30,420 bases of DNA from CAZCBN01 sp964496975 (lineage in GTDB: Bacteria > Planctomycetota > Phycisphaerae > Phycisphaerales > UBA1924): the NCBI GenBank assembly GCA_964496975.1, contig CAZCBN010000029.1, positions 1 through 30,420 on the forward strand, in the 5' to 3' direction. Below are positions 16,407 through 24,796 of the stretch, piece after piece. The position numbers were made by a program, and so were the translations under genes. The notes beneath the pieces were generated by a model that ran no database searches, was not told where the DNA came from, and worked only from the letters and a program-made list of their open reading frames with translations. Each line of letters starts with the position of its first letter. The stretch's first letter is position 1.

Positions 16407-17111
16407 TCATCCGGTCTCGCGCGGCGTCGCGGGGCGCATCGCGATCGTCGCGTCGTGGCCGTTGAGGTAGTCGGTGCGGAGGGTGACCAGCGGCGTGCGG
16501 TCCAGGGCCCACGCCACCATGCGCAGCGTGTCGAACCGGCTCGCGGGGCCCAGCGACTTCCGCCGCGCGGCCCGCGGGGCCCGGTCGCTCAAAAAGTTGA
16601 ACGCGAGCCGCCCCGCGTGGCCGGGCACGCGGAGGGCGGCGTCCCACGCGCGGTCGAGCACGCGCTCGGCGTCGCGCTGGCGGAAGGTGTTCAGCGAGCC
16701 GCTGAAGACAAACGCCGACGCCGAACGCTCCGCGACGAGCCGGTCAAACAGCGCCGCGTCGGCGGCGAAGTCGGCGTCCAGCATCTCGCACGCGCACCAC
16801 GCCGGCAGCCCCGCCTCGGCGAGCCGCGCGGCGGCCTGCGCCCGCAGCTCGGGCACGGCTTCCACGCCCAGGTAGCCCGCCGGCCTCAGGCCCCGTTCCT
16901 TCAGCCGCAGCGCCAGGTCGGCGAGCCCCGCGCCCAGGTCCACCACCACGCGGCCCGCGGGCTCGGCGGTGAGGTCGAGCAGGTCGGCCAGCACGTCGAA
17001 GCGCGTGCGCTGCATGTCGGCGTTGCGCCACAGCAGCGCCTCAAAGCTCGGCCCCAGCGACGCGACGGCCTCGCGGTAGGGCGTGAGATAGTCGTCGCGC
17101 GGCGTGGGCAT
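16407..17111 (-). CDS. SAM-dependent class I methyltransferase
   Basis: A 234-residue Rossmann-fold methyltransferase. Motif I is VVVDLGAGLADLALRL, followed by the acidic-loop strand YLGVEAVPELRAQ and a post-motif CEMLDADF. FVFSGSLNTFR occupies the position of motif IV. The N-terminal helix has the pattern DYLTPYREAV...LLWRNADMQRTRF seen in small-molecule methyltransferases. The substrate is unknown; no biosynthetic partner gene is nearby. The ATG at 17111 was selected because TAGCCT stands 7 bases upstream and the 17 residues before it look unstructured. It lies directly upstream of the hic cassette on the same strand but has normal high GC. Confidence 0.82.
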   Translation of the reverse strand: MPTPRDDYLTPYREAVASLGPSFEALLWRNADMQRTRFDVLADLLDLTAEPAGRVVVDLGAGLADLALRLKERGLRPAGYLGVEAVPELRAQAAARLAEAGLPAWCACEMLDADFAADAALFDRLVAERSASAFVFSGSLNTFRQRDAERVLDRAWDAALRVPGHAGRLAFNFLSDRAPRAARRKSLGPASRFDTLRMVAWALDRTPLVTLRTDYLNGHDATIAMRPATPRETG

Positions 17112-17118
17112 CGCCCGC

Positions 17119-17124
17119 AGGCTA
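17119..17124 (-). promoter_or_regulatory. -10-like element TAGCCT for the methyltransferase gene
   Basis: On the minus strand TAGCCT ends 7 bases before the ATG at 17111, with no Shine-Dalgarno site. Confidence 0.35.
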
Positions 17125-17214
17125 TGCGGGCGATGGGCGTTGTCGGGGCGTGCCGGGGCCACCGGCGCACGGGCCCCCTTCCGCGCTGGCCCCCGTCGGC
17201 ACCGGCGCGGCGGC

Positions 17215-18123
17215 TTACAGCCGGACCATGCGGGCGTACTCGTCGTACCGCTGGGCGATGCGCCCGGGCGTCATCTCGCTGAGGCGTTCGAGGCTGAAGG
17301 TCTCGATGGTGAAGCTGGCGATGATGGTGCCGTGCGCCATCGCGCGGCGGATGCCGTCAAAGGAGAAGTCGCCCGTCTTGGCGATCTGGGCCATCATGCC
17401 GCCGGCGAAGGTATCGCCCGCGCCGGTGGGGTCGATCACCTTCTCGGCGGGGTACGCGGGCAGGGCGCACAGCCCCTCGCGGTGCACGAGCACCGAGCCG
17501 TGCTCGCCCTTCTTGATGACGACGAACTTCGGCCCCATGTCCAGGATGTGCCGGCCCGCGGTGACGGGGTTGCGCTTCCCGGTGAACTGCTCGGCTTCCT
17601 CGTAGTTCAGCACGAGCCCGTCGACCTGCGGCAGCAGCTTCCGCAGGTCGGCGTTGGCGATGTCGATCCACAGGTTCATCGTGTCGGCGACGGTGAGGCG
17701 GCGCGCGGGCAGGTGCGGCAGGAAGCCCGCCTGCAGCGCCGGGTGCATGTTCGCGAGGAAGACGTACCCGCTGTCGCGGAACTTCTCGGGGATGGTCGCG
17801 GGCTTTTCTTCGAGCACGCCCAGCTCGGTGAAGAGCGTCTCGCGCTCGTCCATGTTCTTCAGGTACTTCCCGCCCCAGCGGAAGGTTTTCGAGCCCTTGC
17901 GCGTCTCGAGGCCGGCGAGGTCGATGTTGGGGAAGTGGTTGAAGGTGCCGCGGAACTCGGCCGGGAAGTCCTCGCCCACGACGGAGACGAGCCGCACCGG
18001 GCCGTACTGGCTCGCGGCCGCGGCGAAGTAGGCGCACGAGCCCCCGAGGACGGCGTCGCGGTGCTGGCCGTCGGGCGTGTAGATGGTGTCGATGCCGATG
18101 GTGCCGGTGACGATGAGGCTCAT
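17215..18123 (-). CDS. PfkB-family carbohydrate/nucleoside kinase
   Basis: A 302-residue ribokinase-fold kinase. The N-terminal GTIGIDTIYTP and LGGSCAYFAAAASQYG correspond to PfkB signature 1. The anion hole and catalytic base are in D231-P-T-G-A-G-D237 followed by TFAGG, signature 2. GLVLNYEEAEQFTG is the usual N/E metal-phosphate site. It transfers phosphate from ATP to a sugar or nucleoside hydroxyl in the cytoplasm; sequence features resemble the adenosine-kinase/sugar-kinase group but do not settle the substrate. The ATG at 18123 has GGAG 6 bases upstream. The frame continues upstream to 18237 without protein-like sequence. TATGAT at 18176-18181 is the probable -10 box. Confidence 0.9.
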   Translation of the reverse strand: MSLIVTGTIGIDTIYTPDGQHRDAVLGGSCAYFAAAASQYGPVRLVSVVGEDFPAEFRGTFNHFPNIDLAGLETRKGSKTFRWGGKYLKNMDERETLFTELGVLEEKPATIPEKFRDSGYVFLANMHPALQAGFLPHLPARRLTVADTMNLWIDIANADLRKLLPQVDGLVLNYEEAEQFTGKRNPVTAGRHILDMGPKFVVIKKGEHGSVLVHREGLCALPAYPAEKVIDPTGAGDTFAGGMMAQIAKTGDFSFDGIRRAMAHGTIIASFTIETFSLERLSEMTPGRIAQRYDEYARMVRL

Positions 18124-18175
18124 GGGGGCTCCGCGGAAAGGACGCGCAACGGCCGCGCCGGGGTGCAACGGGCCG

Positions 18176-18181
18176 ATCATA
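18176..18181 (-). promoter_or_regulatory. -10 element TATGAT for the PfkB kinase gene
   Basis: TATGAT on the minus strand differs from TATAAT at one base. It predicts transcription from about 18169 and a 46-base leader with a Shine-Dalgarno site. The -35 position (about CAAGAC) is not consensus. Confidence 0.5.
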
Positions 18182-18301
18182 CCGGGGTGTCCGGTGCGGT
18201 CTTGCCTGTCGGCCGCGATCCTGCCCGTCGCGCACAATCCAGGCTGTTGGCCGAGGCCCGGCGTGTCGGCGGCGGTTGAACGCCGGGGCCTCGTGATCCG
18301 C

Positions 18302-18307
18302 TACGCT
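18302..18307 (+). promoter_or_regulatory. -10-like element TACGCT for the DNA glycosylase gene
   Basis: TACGCT ends 9 bases before the GTG at 18317. It favours this GTG over the one at 18293. Confidence 0.35.
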
Positions 18308-18316
18308 GGCCCCGCC

Positions 18317-19396
18317 GTGCGCCTCACGCCGCCCTCAGACTTTGTGCTCGCCCGCGACGTCTGCTCGTACGGGTACTTTCTGTTGGCGCCGAACCACTGG
18401 GACGTCGCGAGCCAGTCGCTCACGCGGGCGCTGCACCTGCGGGGCGGGCCGGTGGCGTGCGTGGTGCGCCAGGCGACGCCGCGGGGCGAGCAGGCCGCGG
18501 CCCCGGGCGGCGCGCTGCGCATCACCGCCGACCGCGCGCTCGACGCGGGTGATCGGGCGGAGCTGCGCGGCTGCCTTTCCCGCATGCTGCGGCTTGATGA
18601 GTCGGCGGAGGATCTGGCCGGCTTCTTCGCGGCGGACGCGCGGTGGCGCGACGCGGGCCGCGGGCGGCTCTTCCGCAGCCCCTCGCTCTTTGAAGACGTG
18701 GTGAAGACGGTGACGAGCTGCAACGTCGCCTGGCCCAGCACCATCGGCATGAACCGTCGGATGTGCGAGGTGCTGGGCGCGCGCACGCCGTCGGGCCTGC
18801 GCTGCTTCCCGACGGCGGAGAAGATCGCGCGCACACGGGCGGGCACCCTGCGGGCCCGCTGCGGCGTGGGGTATCGGGACCAGCGGCTGATCGACCTCGC
18901 GCGGCTGTTCGTGCGCGGCGAGATCGACGAGGCCTGGCTGACGAGCGGCGCGGCGAGCGACGACGAGGTCTTCCGGTTCCTGCTCACGCTGCCGGGCATC
19001 GGGCCCTACGCGGCGGGGAACATCATGCAGTTGCTCGGGCGGTACAGCCGGCTCGCGCTGGACAGCGAGTCCGTGCGGCACGCGCGCACGGTGCTGGGCA
19101 TGGAGGGCGAGGAGCGGGCGCTGATGAAGCGGCTCGCCGAGCACTATGCGCCGTTCGGCGCGCACAGGTTCCGCAGCTATTGGTTCGAGCTCTGGGCGTT
19201 TTACGAGGCCAAGCGGGGCCCCGCGCACCTGTGGGACCGCGAGACGACGGGCAAGACCTTCACCGCCGCGCTGCTCGCCGAGCGGGGGCCGCAAACGAAG
19301 CGGAACGCGGCGCGGGCCCCGGCCTCACGCGGGGGGGCGAAAAAAGCCCGGAAATCGCCGCGGGCGACGATCGCGCCGATTGATCTCGGCGAATGA
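18317..19396 (+). CDS. HhH-GPD base-excision DNA glycosylase (AlkA/OGG1-like)
   Basis: A 359-residue DNA repair enzyme that removes damaged bases by cutting the N-glycosidic bond. The helix-hairpin-helix is L225-PGIGPYAAGNIMQLLG and the catalytic Asp is D249 in LALDSESVRHAR. Upstream, SLFEDVVKTVTSCNVAW and IGYR-like GVGYRDQRLIDLAR match the AlkA/OGG family core; the N-terminal 100 residues correspond to the beta-sheet domain. No lysine typical of bifunctional OGG1 is seen in the hairpin, so a monofunctional AlkA-like enzyme is more likely. The C-terminal 30 residues are Lys/Arg/Ala-rich. GTG at 18317 or 18293 is the start; both are within a few residues of the first conserved strand. It is divergent from the PfkB kinase gene. 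Confidence 0.85.
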   Translation: MRLTPPSDFVLARDVCSYGYFLLAPNHWDVASQSLTRALHLRGGPVACVVRQATPRGEQAAAPGGALRITADRALDAGDRAELRGCLSRMLRLDESAEDLAGFFAADARWRDAGRGRLFRSPSLFEDVVKTVTSCNVAWPSTIGMNRRMCEVLGARTPSGLRCFPTAEKIARTRAGTLRARCGVGYRDQRLIDLARLFVRGEIDEAWLTSGAASDDEVFRFLLTLPGIGPYAAGNIMQLLGRYSRLALDSESVRHARTVLGMEGEERALMKRLAEHYAPFGAHRFRSYWFELWAFYEAKRGPAHLWDRETTGKTFTAALLAERGPQTKRNAARAPASRGGAKKARKSPRATIAPIDLGE

Positions 19397-19475
19397 CACG
19401 AACGAATGGCGCGCGCCGTTGGCTGGCGATGCGGCTCGCCGCGCATGGTCCCGCGGCGCTGCGGGCTCCGCCCGA

Positions 19476-19481
19476 TACCAT
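19476..19481 (+). promoter_or_regulatory. -10-like element TACCAT upstream of the DUF6263-like gene
   Basis: TACCAT stands in a GC-rich context about 140 bases before the next start codon, giving a leader of roughly 130 bases. The 225-base gap 19397-19621 shows nothing else recognisable. Confidence 0.3.
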
Positions 19482-19621
19482 CGGCGGGGGCGCGGCGGGG
19501 TGGGCGTCGCTGGGCCCAAGATCGGGCCCGCGCAGAGGCCTGCGGCGAGGCCCGCGAATGGGGCCTGTCGGGTTTTTCCGGGTGTTCGGGGTCGTGTGGG
19601 CGGCGGCGGAGGTGTGTGGCG

Positions 19622-20596
19622 ATGGGCGTGTGTGGTGATCCGGTGATGCGGGGGCTGCGGCGGGCGCGGGTGGCGGCGGGTGCGGCGGCGTGCGCGGCGC
19701 TCGGGATCGCGGCGCAGGCGGGCGATGGGCGCCCGGCGACGGTCGCTGCGGCGATGGCAACTTCGGCGGCCCTGGGCGCGGCGGAGTCGGCGGCGCCGGT
19801 GCCGCTGCGGTTCTCGGCCCCGGTGGGGCGGACGCTGCGCTACCACGAGGTCGCGCGGTCGCAGTACCGCTACGCGCTGCCCAACGCCGCGGCGGAGGGG
19901 CGCGACGGCACGCAGGACATGCAGGTGTGGCTCACGCTCACGCCCGAGGGCGATGGGCGATCCGTGCGCGTCGCAGTGGAGCGGGTCGCGGTGAACGCGA
20001 CGGAGTTCGGCTCGGCGTTTTTGGTGATCGACACGGCGAGCATGGCCAAGCACCCGCGCGAGGCCGACTGCCGCCGGGTGCTCGCCGCGCGGCCCGTAGT
20101 GCGGCTCCGGCCCGACGGGCTGATCGAGAGCGTGTCGGGCCTGGACGGGCTGGGCGACCTGGCCCGCGACCCGATGCTGGGGCGGTTCGCCTCGGCGGAG
20201 GGGGTGCGCGAGTCGCTCCAGCCGTACTTCAGGCCCAGCGAGGCGCGGGCCGAAGCGCCGGCGGGCGACTCGTGGGCCGAGCCGGCGGTGAAGCAGGACG
20301 TGGACCCGCTGGGCGAGGTGACGATCTCAACGAAGGCCACGCTGCGGCCCGGGGCCGGCGACGTGGTGACGCTGGCGCTGACCGGGGACAAGTGCGTGCC
20401 GGGGGCACCCGCGAAGGGGTTTGGCGCGGTGCGGGTGGACGGGTTCGCGTTCAAGGAATCGATCGAGTGGGACGCGGGCCGGGGGATGCTGCGCGGGACG
20501 GACTCGCAGAGCATGCTGAAGCTGCGCGGTTCGGGCCCCGTTGTGGTGACCTACGAGGCGACGAGCACGCTGACGGTGCGGCTGCTGGGGAGCTGA
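19622..20596 (+). CDS. secreted protein of unknown function, DUF6263-like
   Basis: About 324 residues. An N-terminal signal peptide (basic RGLRRAR then Ala-rich to about residue 34) sends it out of the cytoplasm. The mature part is mostly beta-strand, starting VPLRFSAPVGRTLRYHEVAR, a phrase like the one opening DUF6263 domains, and ending VVVTYEATSTLTVRLL. No catalytic motif is seen. ATG 19622 has GGAGG about 10 bases upstream; ATG 19646 would begin directly at the signal peptide and is equally plausible. It is 255 bases upstream of nuoG on the same strand, but the gap holds a separate promoter candidate, so the two are probably independent. Confidence 0.6.
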   Translation: MGVCGDPVMRGLRRARVAAGAAACAALGIAAQAGDGRPATVAAAMATSAALGAAESAAPVPLRFSAPVGRTLRYHEVARSQYRYALPNAAAEGRDGTQDMQVWLTLTPEGDGRSVRVAVERVAVNATEFGSAFLVIDTASMAKHPREADCRRVLAARPVVRLRPDGLIESVSGLDGLGDLARDPMLGRFASAEGVRESLQPYFRPSEARAEAPAGDSWAEPAVKQDVDPLGEVTISTKATLRPGAGDVVTLALTGDKCVPGAPAKGFGAVRVDGFAFKESIEWDAGRGMLRGTDSQSMLKLRGSGPVVVTYEATSTLTVRLLGS

Positions 20597-20704
20597 CCCG
20601 GACCGGGGCCAGACTGGGGGCGGGCTGGGGGCGGGCCCGGGTCGGGTCGCCGGCCGGGGGCGCCTGCGGGCTTCGGGTGGGGGGAGGGGGGCGGGGGTTC
20701 CGAC

Positions 20705-20710
20705 TATCAT
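20705..20710 (+). promoter_or_regulatory. -10-like element TATCAT upstream of nuoG
   Basis: TATCAT lies 142 bases before the nuoG ATG and would give a leader of about 135 bases ending in the Shine-Dalgarno site AGGACAGGG. Confidence 0.4.
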
Positions 20711-20851
20711 CCGGCCGCGCCCGGGGGGCGAAGCGACGGCGGGGTGGGAATGGTTCCTGCCGCACAGGACGGCGTTGGGCGTCGGTTCGCGGGTGCGGGC
20801 CGGCGGGAAGGGTGCGGCGGGGCGGGTCGATCGAGCAGACAGGACAGGGCG

Positions 20852-22645
20852 ATGCCGAGCATCACGATCAACGGCACGACGGTTTCTTTCACGCCGGGGG
20901 AGACGATTCTCCAGGCGGCGAACCGCGTGTTCGAGGCGGGGCAGGGGCCGGAGATTCCTCAGTACTGCTACCACGACGGGCTGAGCGTGCCGGCGCAGTG
21001 CCGGATCTGCCTGGCGGAGATCTGGGCGCCCAACCCGCGGAACAACAACAAGCTGGAGCCGCAGATGGGCGGCAAGCTGCAGCCGACGTGCGCGACGCCC
21101 TGCGCCGACGGGCTCGTCGTCTACACGAACAGCCCGCGTGCGGTGGCGAACCAGAAGGCGGTGATGGAGTTTTTGCTGATCAACCACCCGCTGGACTGCC
21201 CGGTGTGCGACCAGGCGGGGGAGTGCTTCCTGCAGGACTACTCGTACAAGTACGGGCGTGCGGTGAGCCGGTTTGAGGAGACGAAGGTCAAGCAGGCGAA
21301 GAAGGACCTGGGGCCGCACGTCTACATCTACTCGGACCGGTGCATCATGTGCACGCGGTGCGTGCGCTTTGCGCGGGAGTGGCCCGAGACGGCGGAGCTG
21401 ATGATCGACGGGCGGGGGAACAAGAGCCAGATCGACGTCTTCCCGGGGGAGGCGCTGGACAACGACCTGTCGGCGAACGTGATCGACCTGTGCCCGGTGG
21501 GGGCGCTGCTGGACAAGGACTTTTTGTTCGCGCAGCGGGTGTGGTTCCTGAAGAACACGCCGAGCATCGACGGCATCACGGCGAGCGGGGACAACATCTC
21601 GATCGAGCACAACCAGGGGAAGATCTACCGCCTCAAGCCGCGCACGAACATGGCGGTGAACAAGTGGTGGATCACCGACGAGGTGCGGTACGGCTGGAAG
21701 TTTGTGCACAGCGAGGCGCGGCTGAAGGGCCCGCAGCGCCGGCAGTACGGCGCGCTCGTGGAGACGGAGTGGCCCCGGGCGCTGGAGCAGGCGCTGGACG
21801 GGCTGCGGGCGAACGGGCCGGGCCGGGGCCAGCGGCTGGGCGTGCTGCTGAGCCCGATGCTGAGCTGCGAGGACGCGTTCCTGCTGGCGACGCTGGCGCG
21901 GGAGATCGACCCGTCGGCGGTGCTGGCGCTGGGCCCGGTGCCCTTCCAGGGGCAGGACAAGACCTTCCCGCCGAGCCTGAAGGCCGACGATCCGGCGTTC
22001 GAGAAGAAGGCGTTTGTGAAGTGCGCCGAGAAGGCGCCCAACGCGCGGGGCGTGCGGCGGGTGATCGAGGCCTTCAGCGGGCAGCCGGCGCTGGAGTTTG
22101 ACGGGTTTGTCTCGCGGCTGGGCGAGATGGGCGCGGCGATCATCACCGGGAACTACCCGAGCGAGTGGCCCACGGGCGAGTTGCTGGACGGGCTGCTGAA
22201 GCCCTACGTCGTGACCATCGACACGCTGGAGAACCGCCTGCGCGAGGTGAGCGACGTGGTGCTGCCGGGGGCGACGTGGGCGGAGAAGGCCGGCACGTTT
22301 GAGAACCGCCGCGGCGTGCTGCAGGCGTTTGAGCAGGCCATCCCGACGCAGGCGGGGGCGAAGGCGGAGGCGCAGATCGCGCTCGACGCGCTGGCGCTGC
22401 TGTCGGGCGGGGAGCTGGACCGGCCCAGCCTGACCGCGGCGGACGTGATCGTGGACGAGGGGCCGGGCCAGGTGCCCGGGGCGACGGACGTCGCCGCCCT
22501 GCCGCGGGCGACGCTGTACAACGCCGCGACGGTGCGCGCGGCGATGGCGGATCGGTTTGCGTCGCTCGGCGTGTTCACCACGCAGGTGCACTTCCCGCCC
22601 GCGGCGGCGGCGAAGGCGTCGGACATGCCGATCGTGGAACTCTGA
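20852..22645 (+). CDS. nuoG: NADH-quinone oxidoreductase subunit G, short form
   Basis: A 597-residue iron-sulfur subunit of respiratory complex I. It has the [2Fe-2S] ferredoxin domain with C39, C50, C53 and C80; the His-ligated cluster in HPLDCPVCDQAGEC; the [4Fe-4S] cluster in CIMCTRCVRF with DLCPVGALLDKDF; and then a molybdopterin-oxidoreductase-like domain beginning NKWWITDEVRYGW. It carries electrons from the NADH module toward the membrane arm. E. coli NuoG has about 900 residues and the Thermus subunit about 780, so the C-terminal domain here is much reduced, with no sign of a frameshift. The ATG at 20852 follows AGGACAGGG. No other nuo gene is adjacent; the neighbours are unrelated. 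Confidence 0.9.
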   Translation: MPSITINGTTVSFTPGETILQAANRVFEAGQGPEIPQYCYHDGLSVPAQCRICLAEIWAPNPRNNNKLEPQMGGKLQPTCATPCADGLVVYTNSPRAVANQKAVMEFLLINHPLDCPVCDQAGECFLQDYSYKYGRAVSRFEETKVKQAKKDLGPHVYIYSDRCIMCTRCVRFAREWPETAELMIDGRGNKSQIDVFPGEALDNDLSANVIDLCPVGALLDKDFLFAQRVWFLKNTPSIDGITASGDNISIEHNQGKIYRLKPRTNMAVNKWWITDEVRYGWKFVHSEARLKGPQRRQYGALVETEWPRALEQALDGLRANGPGRGQRLGVLLSPMLSCEDAFLLATLAREIDPSAVLALGPVPFQGQDKTFPPSLKADDPAFEKKAFVKCAEKAPNARGVRRVIEAFSGQPALEFDGFVSRLGEMGAAIITGNYPSEWPTGELLDGLLKPYVVTIDTLENRLREVSDVVLPGATWAEKAGTFENRRGVLQAFEQAIPTQAGAKAEAQIALDALALLSGGELDRPSLTAADVIVDEGPGQVPGATDVAALPRATLYNAATVRAAMADRFASLGVFTTQVHFPPAAAAKASDMPIVEL

Positions 22646-22819
22646 TCGAAAGCCGGATTCGGGGCGACGGGGCGTGCCCCGCCCGCGGGGCGGTGGACGC
22701 TGCGCGGACCGGCGGGATAGGACGGCGCGGCGTGGGATGGGCCGGCCGGGCGTACGGGCCCGGTGGTTGGGGCGCGGGTCGGCGATGTCCGGGTTGGCCT
22801 TGGGGTGGTTCGCGGGGCA

Positions 22820-22848
22820 TTGACACGGGGGGGCGGAGCGCAAATAAT
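22820..22848 (+). promoter_or_regulatory. near-consensus sigma-70-type promoter of arsM
   Basis: TTGACA at 22820-22825, a 17-base spacer, and AATAAT at 22843-22848 (5 of 6 matches to TATAAT). It predicts transcription from about 22855. It is the best plus-strand promoter in the window and the only plus-strand one with a perfect -35 box. Confidence 0.75.
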
Positions 22849-22863
22849 TGCATGAGCGTGCAA
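22848..22863 (+). promoter_or_regulatory. inverted repeat TTGCA-N6-TGCAA, probable operator
   Basis: Perfect 5-bp arms around TGAGCG, overlapping the last base of the -10 box and the transcription start. A repressor there would block the arsM promoter; an ArsR-type regulator is the natural guess, but none is encoded in the window. Confidence 0.5.
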
Positions 22864-22981
22864 GTTCCCATCCCAAGGCAGCGGCCGGCGAATGTCGGAT
22901 GATCGCCCGGGGGTTTGCGGGAAGCTTGGCGCGGGTCGGGTCGCGAGCTGTGCGGCCCGCACATTTCGGAAGGATCGAGCC

Positions 22982-23947
22982 ATGTCGAGCGCGTCATCGC
23001 CTGTGGGTGTGCCGGCCGGTGGATCGGGGCGGGCGGCCGCGGAGGGGGCGTGCTGTGCGCCCGGGTGCTGCGGGGGTACGTCGCCCGCGGGGGTCGCGGC
23101 GGGGGTGTCGGCCGACTCGGTGCGGGACGCGGTGCGGGACACCGTGCGCGAGGGGTACGCGAAGATCGCCGAGGGCGGGAGCTGCGGGCCCAGCGGGGGC
23201 GGGTGCTGCGGGGGCGTGGACTACTCGGCGGCGCAGCTTGCGCACGCGGTGGGGTACAGCGGGGGCGACCTGGCGGCGATGCCCGAGGGGGCGAACATGG
23301 GCCTCTCGTGCGGCAACCCGACGGCGCTGGCGTCGCTGCGGCCGGGCGAGGTGGTGCTGGACCTGGGGTCGGGGGGAGGGTTTGACTGCTTTGTCGCGGG
23401 GCCCAAAGTGGGGGCGTCGGGGCGGGTGATCGGCGTGGACATGACGCCGGAGATGCTGCGGAAGGCGCGGGCCAACATCGCGTCGTACGAGCGGATGACG
23501 GGGCTCTCGAACGTGGAGTTCCGGCTCGGGGAGATCGAGTCCCTGCCGGTGGCGGACGCGAGCGTGGACGTGGTGATCTCCAACTGCGTGCTGAACCTGT
23601 CGCCGGTCAAGGCGCGGGTGTGGCGGGAGATCGCGCGGGTGTTGAAGCCCGGGGGGCGGGCGGCGGTGTCGGACATCGCGCTGCTGCGGCCGCTGCCGCC
23701 GAGCGTGCGTGCGGATGTGGAGGCGCTGGTGGGGTGCGTGGCGGGGGCGGTGCTGGTGGAAGAGACGCGGGCGATGGCGGCCGCGGCGGGGCTGCGCGAC
23801 ATCGTGCTGACGCCCAAGCCCGAGTACATCAACGCGATGTCGGACTGGAAGGACCCGCTGTACCGGCGGATCGTGTCGGGCCTTCCGGCGGGGACGGGGC
23901 CCGGGGACTATCTGACGAGCGTGGATGTGGTGGCGGTGAAGCGGTAG
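22982..23947 (+). CDS. arsM: arsenite S-adenosylmethionine methyltransferase
   Basis: A 321-residue ArsM that methylates arsenite with SAM, giving volatile or less retained methylarsenicals. The three arsenic-binding cysteines are visible: C110 in GLSCGNP, C202 in ISNCVLNLSP, and C252 in LVGCVAG. SAM motif I is VLDLGSGGGFDCF and the acidic loop VIGVDMTPEMLRKAR. The N-terminus has the VREGYAKIA helix of the family. Unusual are two extra cysteine clusters, CCAPGCCGG (24-32) and SCGPSGGGCCGG (67-78), which could bind further arsenic or metal. Start ATG 22982 follows GGAAGGA. No arsR, arsB or arsC is adjacent; the strong promoter with a central inverted repeat suggests inducible expression. Confidence 0.93.
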   Translation: MSSASSPVGVPAGGSGRAAAEGACCAPGCCGGTSPAGVAAGVSADSVRDAVRDTVREGYAKIAEGGSCGPSGGGCCGGVDYSAAQLAHAVGYSGGDLAAMPEGANMGLSCGNPTALASLRPGEVVLDLGSGGGFDCFVAGPKVGASGRVIGVDMTPEMLRKARANIASYERMTGLSNVEFRLGEIESLPVADASVDVVISNCVLNLSPVKARVWREIARVLKPGGRAAVSDIALLRPLPPSVRADVEALVGCVAGAVLVEETRAMAAAAGLRDIVLTPKPEYINAMSDWKDPLYRRIVSGLPAGTGPGDYLTSVDVVAVKR

Positions 23948-23980
23948 TGGAGAGGAAAATCAAGACAGGAGCTCCCGCAT

Positions 23981-24796
23981 TTATTCGAAAGACAGCCTTC
24001 GTTGTCCATCCTCCTCAATTGAAGCTGACTTATTCCAAAAATCCAGCCCGCGCTTGTGACGCGAGGCGTAGATTAAAGAGTAGATATCGCGGTCGTGTTC
24101 GTTTTTGATAACCTCTACCCCAAAGTGTTCGTAGCTCAAACGCCTCAGCTGAGACGTATATTTATCCCTGAGTCGCTTTGCCGCATCAGATGGCCATTCC
24201 TGAAGCAAGCTGCGCCAACCACTATCTCCCAAAAACTTGTCCAGATTCGAATTCGGATTGCTTTGGTAGTATGTCGCCCAGTTGCGCAGTGCATCCATGT
24301 TGTCGGCCATGAGGATGATCAAGTCGCACCGTCGATCCGCAAGGGCGCTCACTGTATTGAAGTCAAAGTGCAGCCCAAACGGGTCGACAAATGCCACCGA
24401 AAGGGCGTCGCTCTTTGGGATTCCTTCAAGAATCAGATCGATTACTTCATTGGCATCACCGCGAATGGAGCGAAAGTTCTTGGCGCCTGATTCGCGACTC
24501 AGGCGATGAATGAGCGCGTCATATCGTCTTGGCTGCTTCTCGCACACGTGAATCTGTGTAAAGGGGTCAGCGACGCGTGCTGCGCGTATCGCACTTGACG
24601 CAACGATCTTTCCGTTGTCCTTCAGTCGAGCGAAGCCAGCTCCGGCAAACAAATCAATGTAGTGTCGCTCGGGCCATTTGTTCTTCATTCCGGTTGAAAA
24701 TAGGTTGAGGTATTTGCCAAGAAAGTGATACTTCCGACGTGCCCACGGTCCAACTTCCGGGACAAAGAGTCCATCATCCTGTTCCGATTCCTGCAT
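23981..24796 (-). CDS. tcmP: three-Cys-motif partner protein TcmP
   Basis: A 271-residue protein of the TcmP family, named for its constant neighbour, a three-cysteine DUF5131 protein, which is present here. Its opening FVPEVGPWARRKYHFLGKYL is family-typical. HYIDLFAGAGFARL looks like a methyltransferase motif I, followed by the acidic-loop equivalent IHVCEKQPRRYDAL and VAFVDPFGLHFDF, so a Rossmann methyltransferase-like fold is likely, although activity is unproven. The ATG at 24796 has GGAGG 8 bases upstream and lies inside the end of the DUF5131 gene (23-base overlap), so translation is coupled. The region is clearly less GC-rich than its surroundings, suggesting acquisition with a phage or island. 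It converges with arsM, 33 bases away. Confidence 0.85.
   Translation of the reverse strand: MQESEQDDGLFVPEVGPWARRKYHFLGKYLNLFSTGMKNKWPERHYIDLFAGAGFARLKDNGKIVASSAIRAARVADPFTQIHVCEKQPRRYDALIHRLSRESGAKNFRSIRGDANEVIDLILEGIPKSDALSVAFVDPFGLHFDFNTVSALADRRCDLIILMADNMDALRNWATYYQSNPNSNLDKFLGDSGWRSLLQEWPSDAAKRLRDKYTSQLRRLSYEHFGVEVIKNEHDRDIYSLIYASRHKRGLDFWNKSASIEEDGQRRLSFE

Larger units (their letters stand above)
22646..22981 (+). other. 336-base intergenic region carrying the arsM promoter
   Basis: The first 170 bases are GC-rich without a recognisable feature. The second half holds a near-consensus promoter and an inverted repeat, described separately, and a Shine-Dalgarno site GGAAGGA before 22982. 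Confidence 0.6.

Noticed and set aside
20852..22645. NuoG shortened by a frameshift
   Set aside because: The frame is continuous to 22645 and sequence downstream shows no further NuoG-like segment in any frame, so it is a genuine short form.
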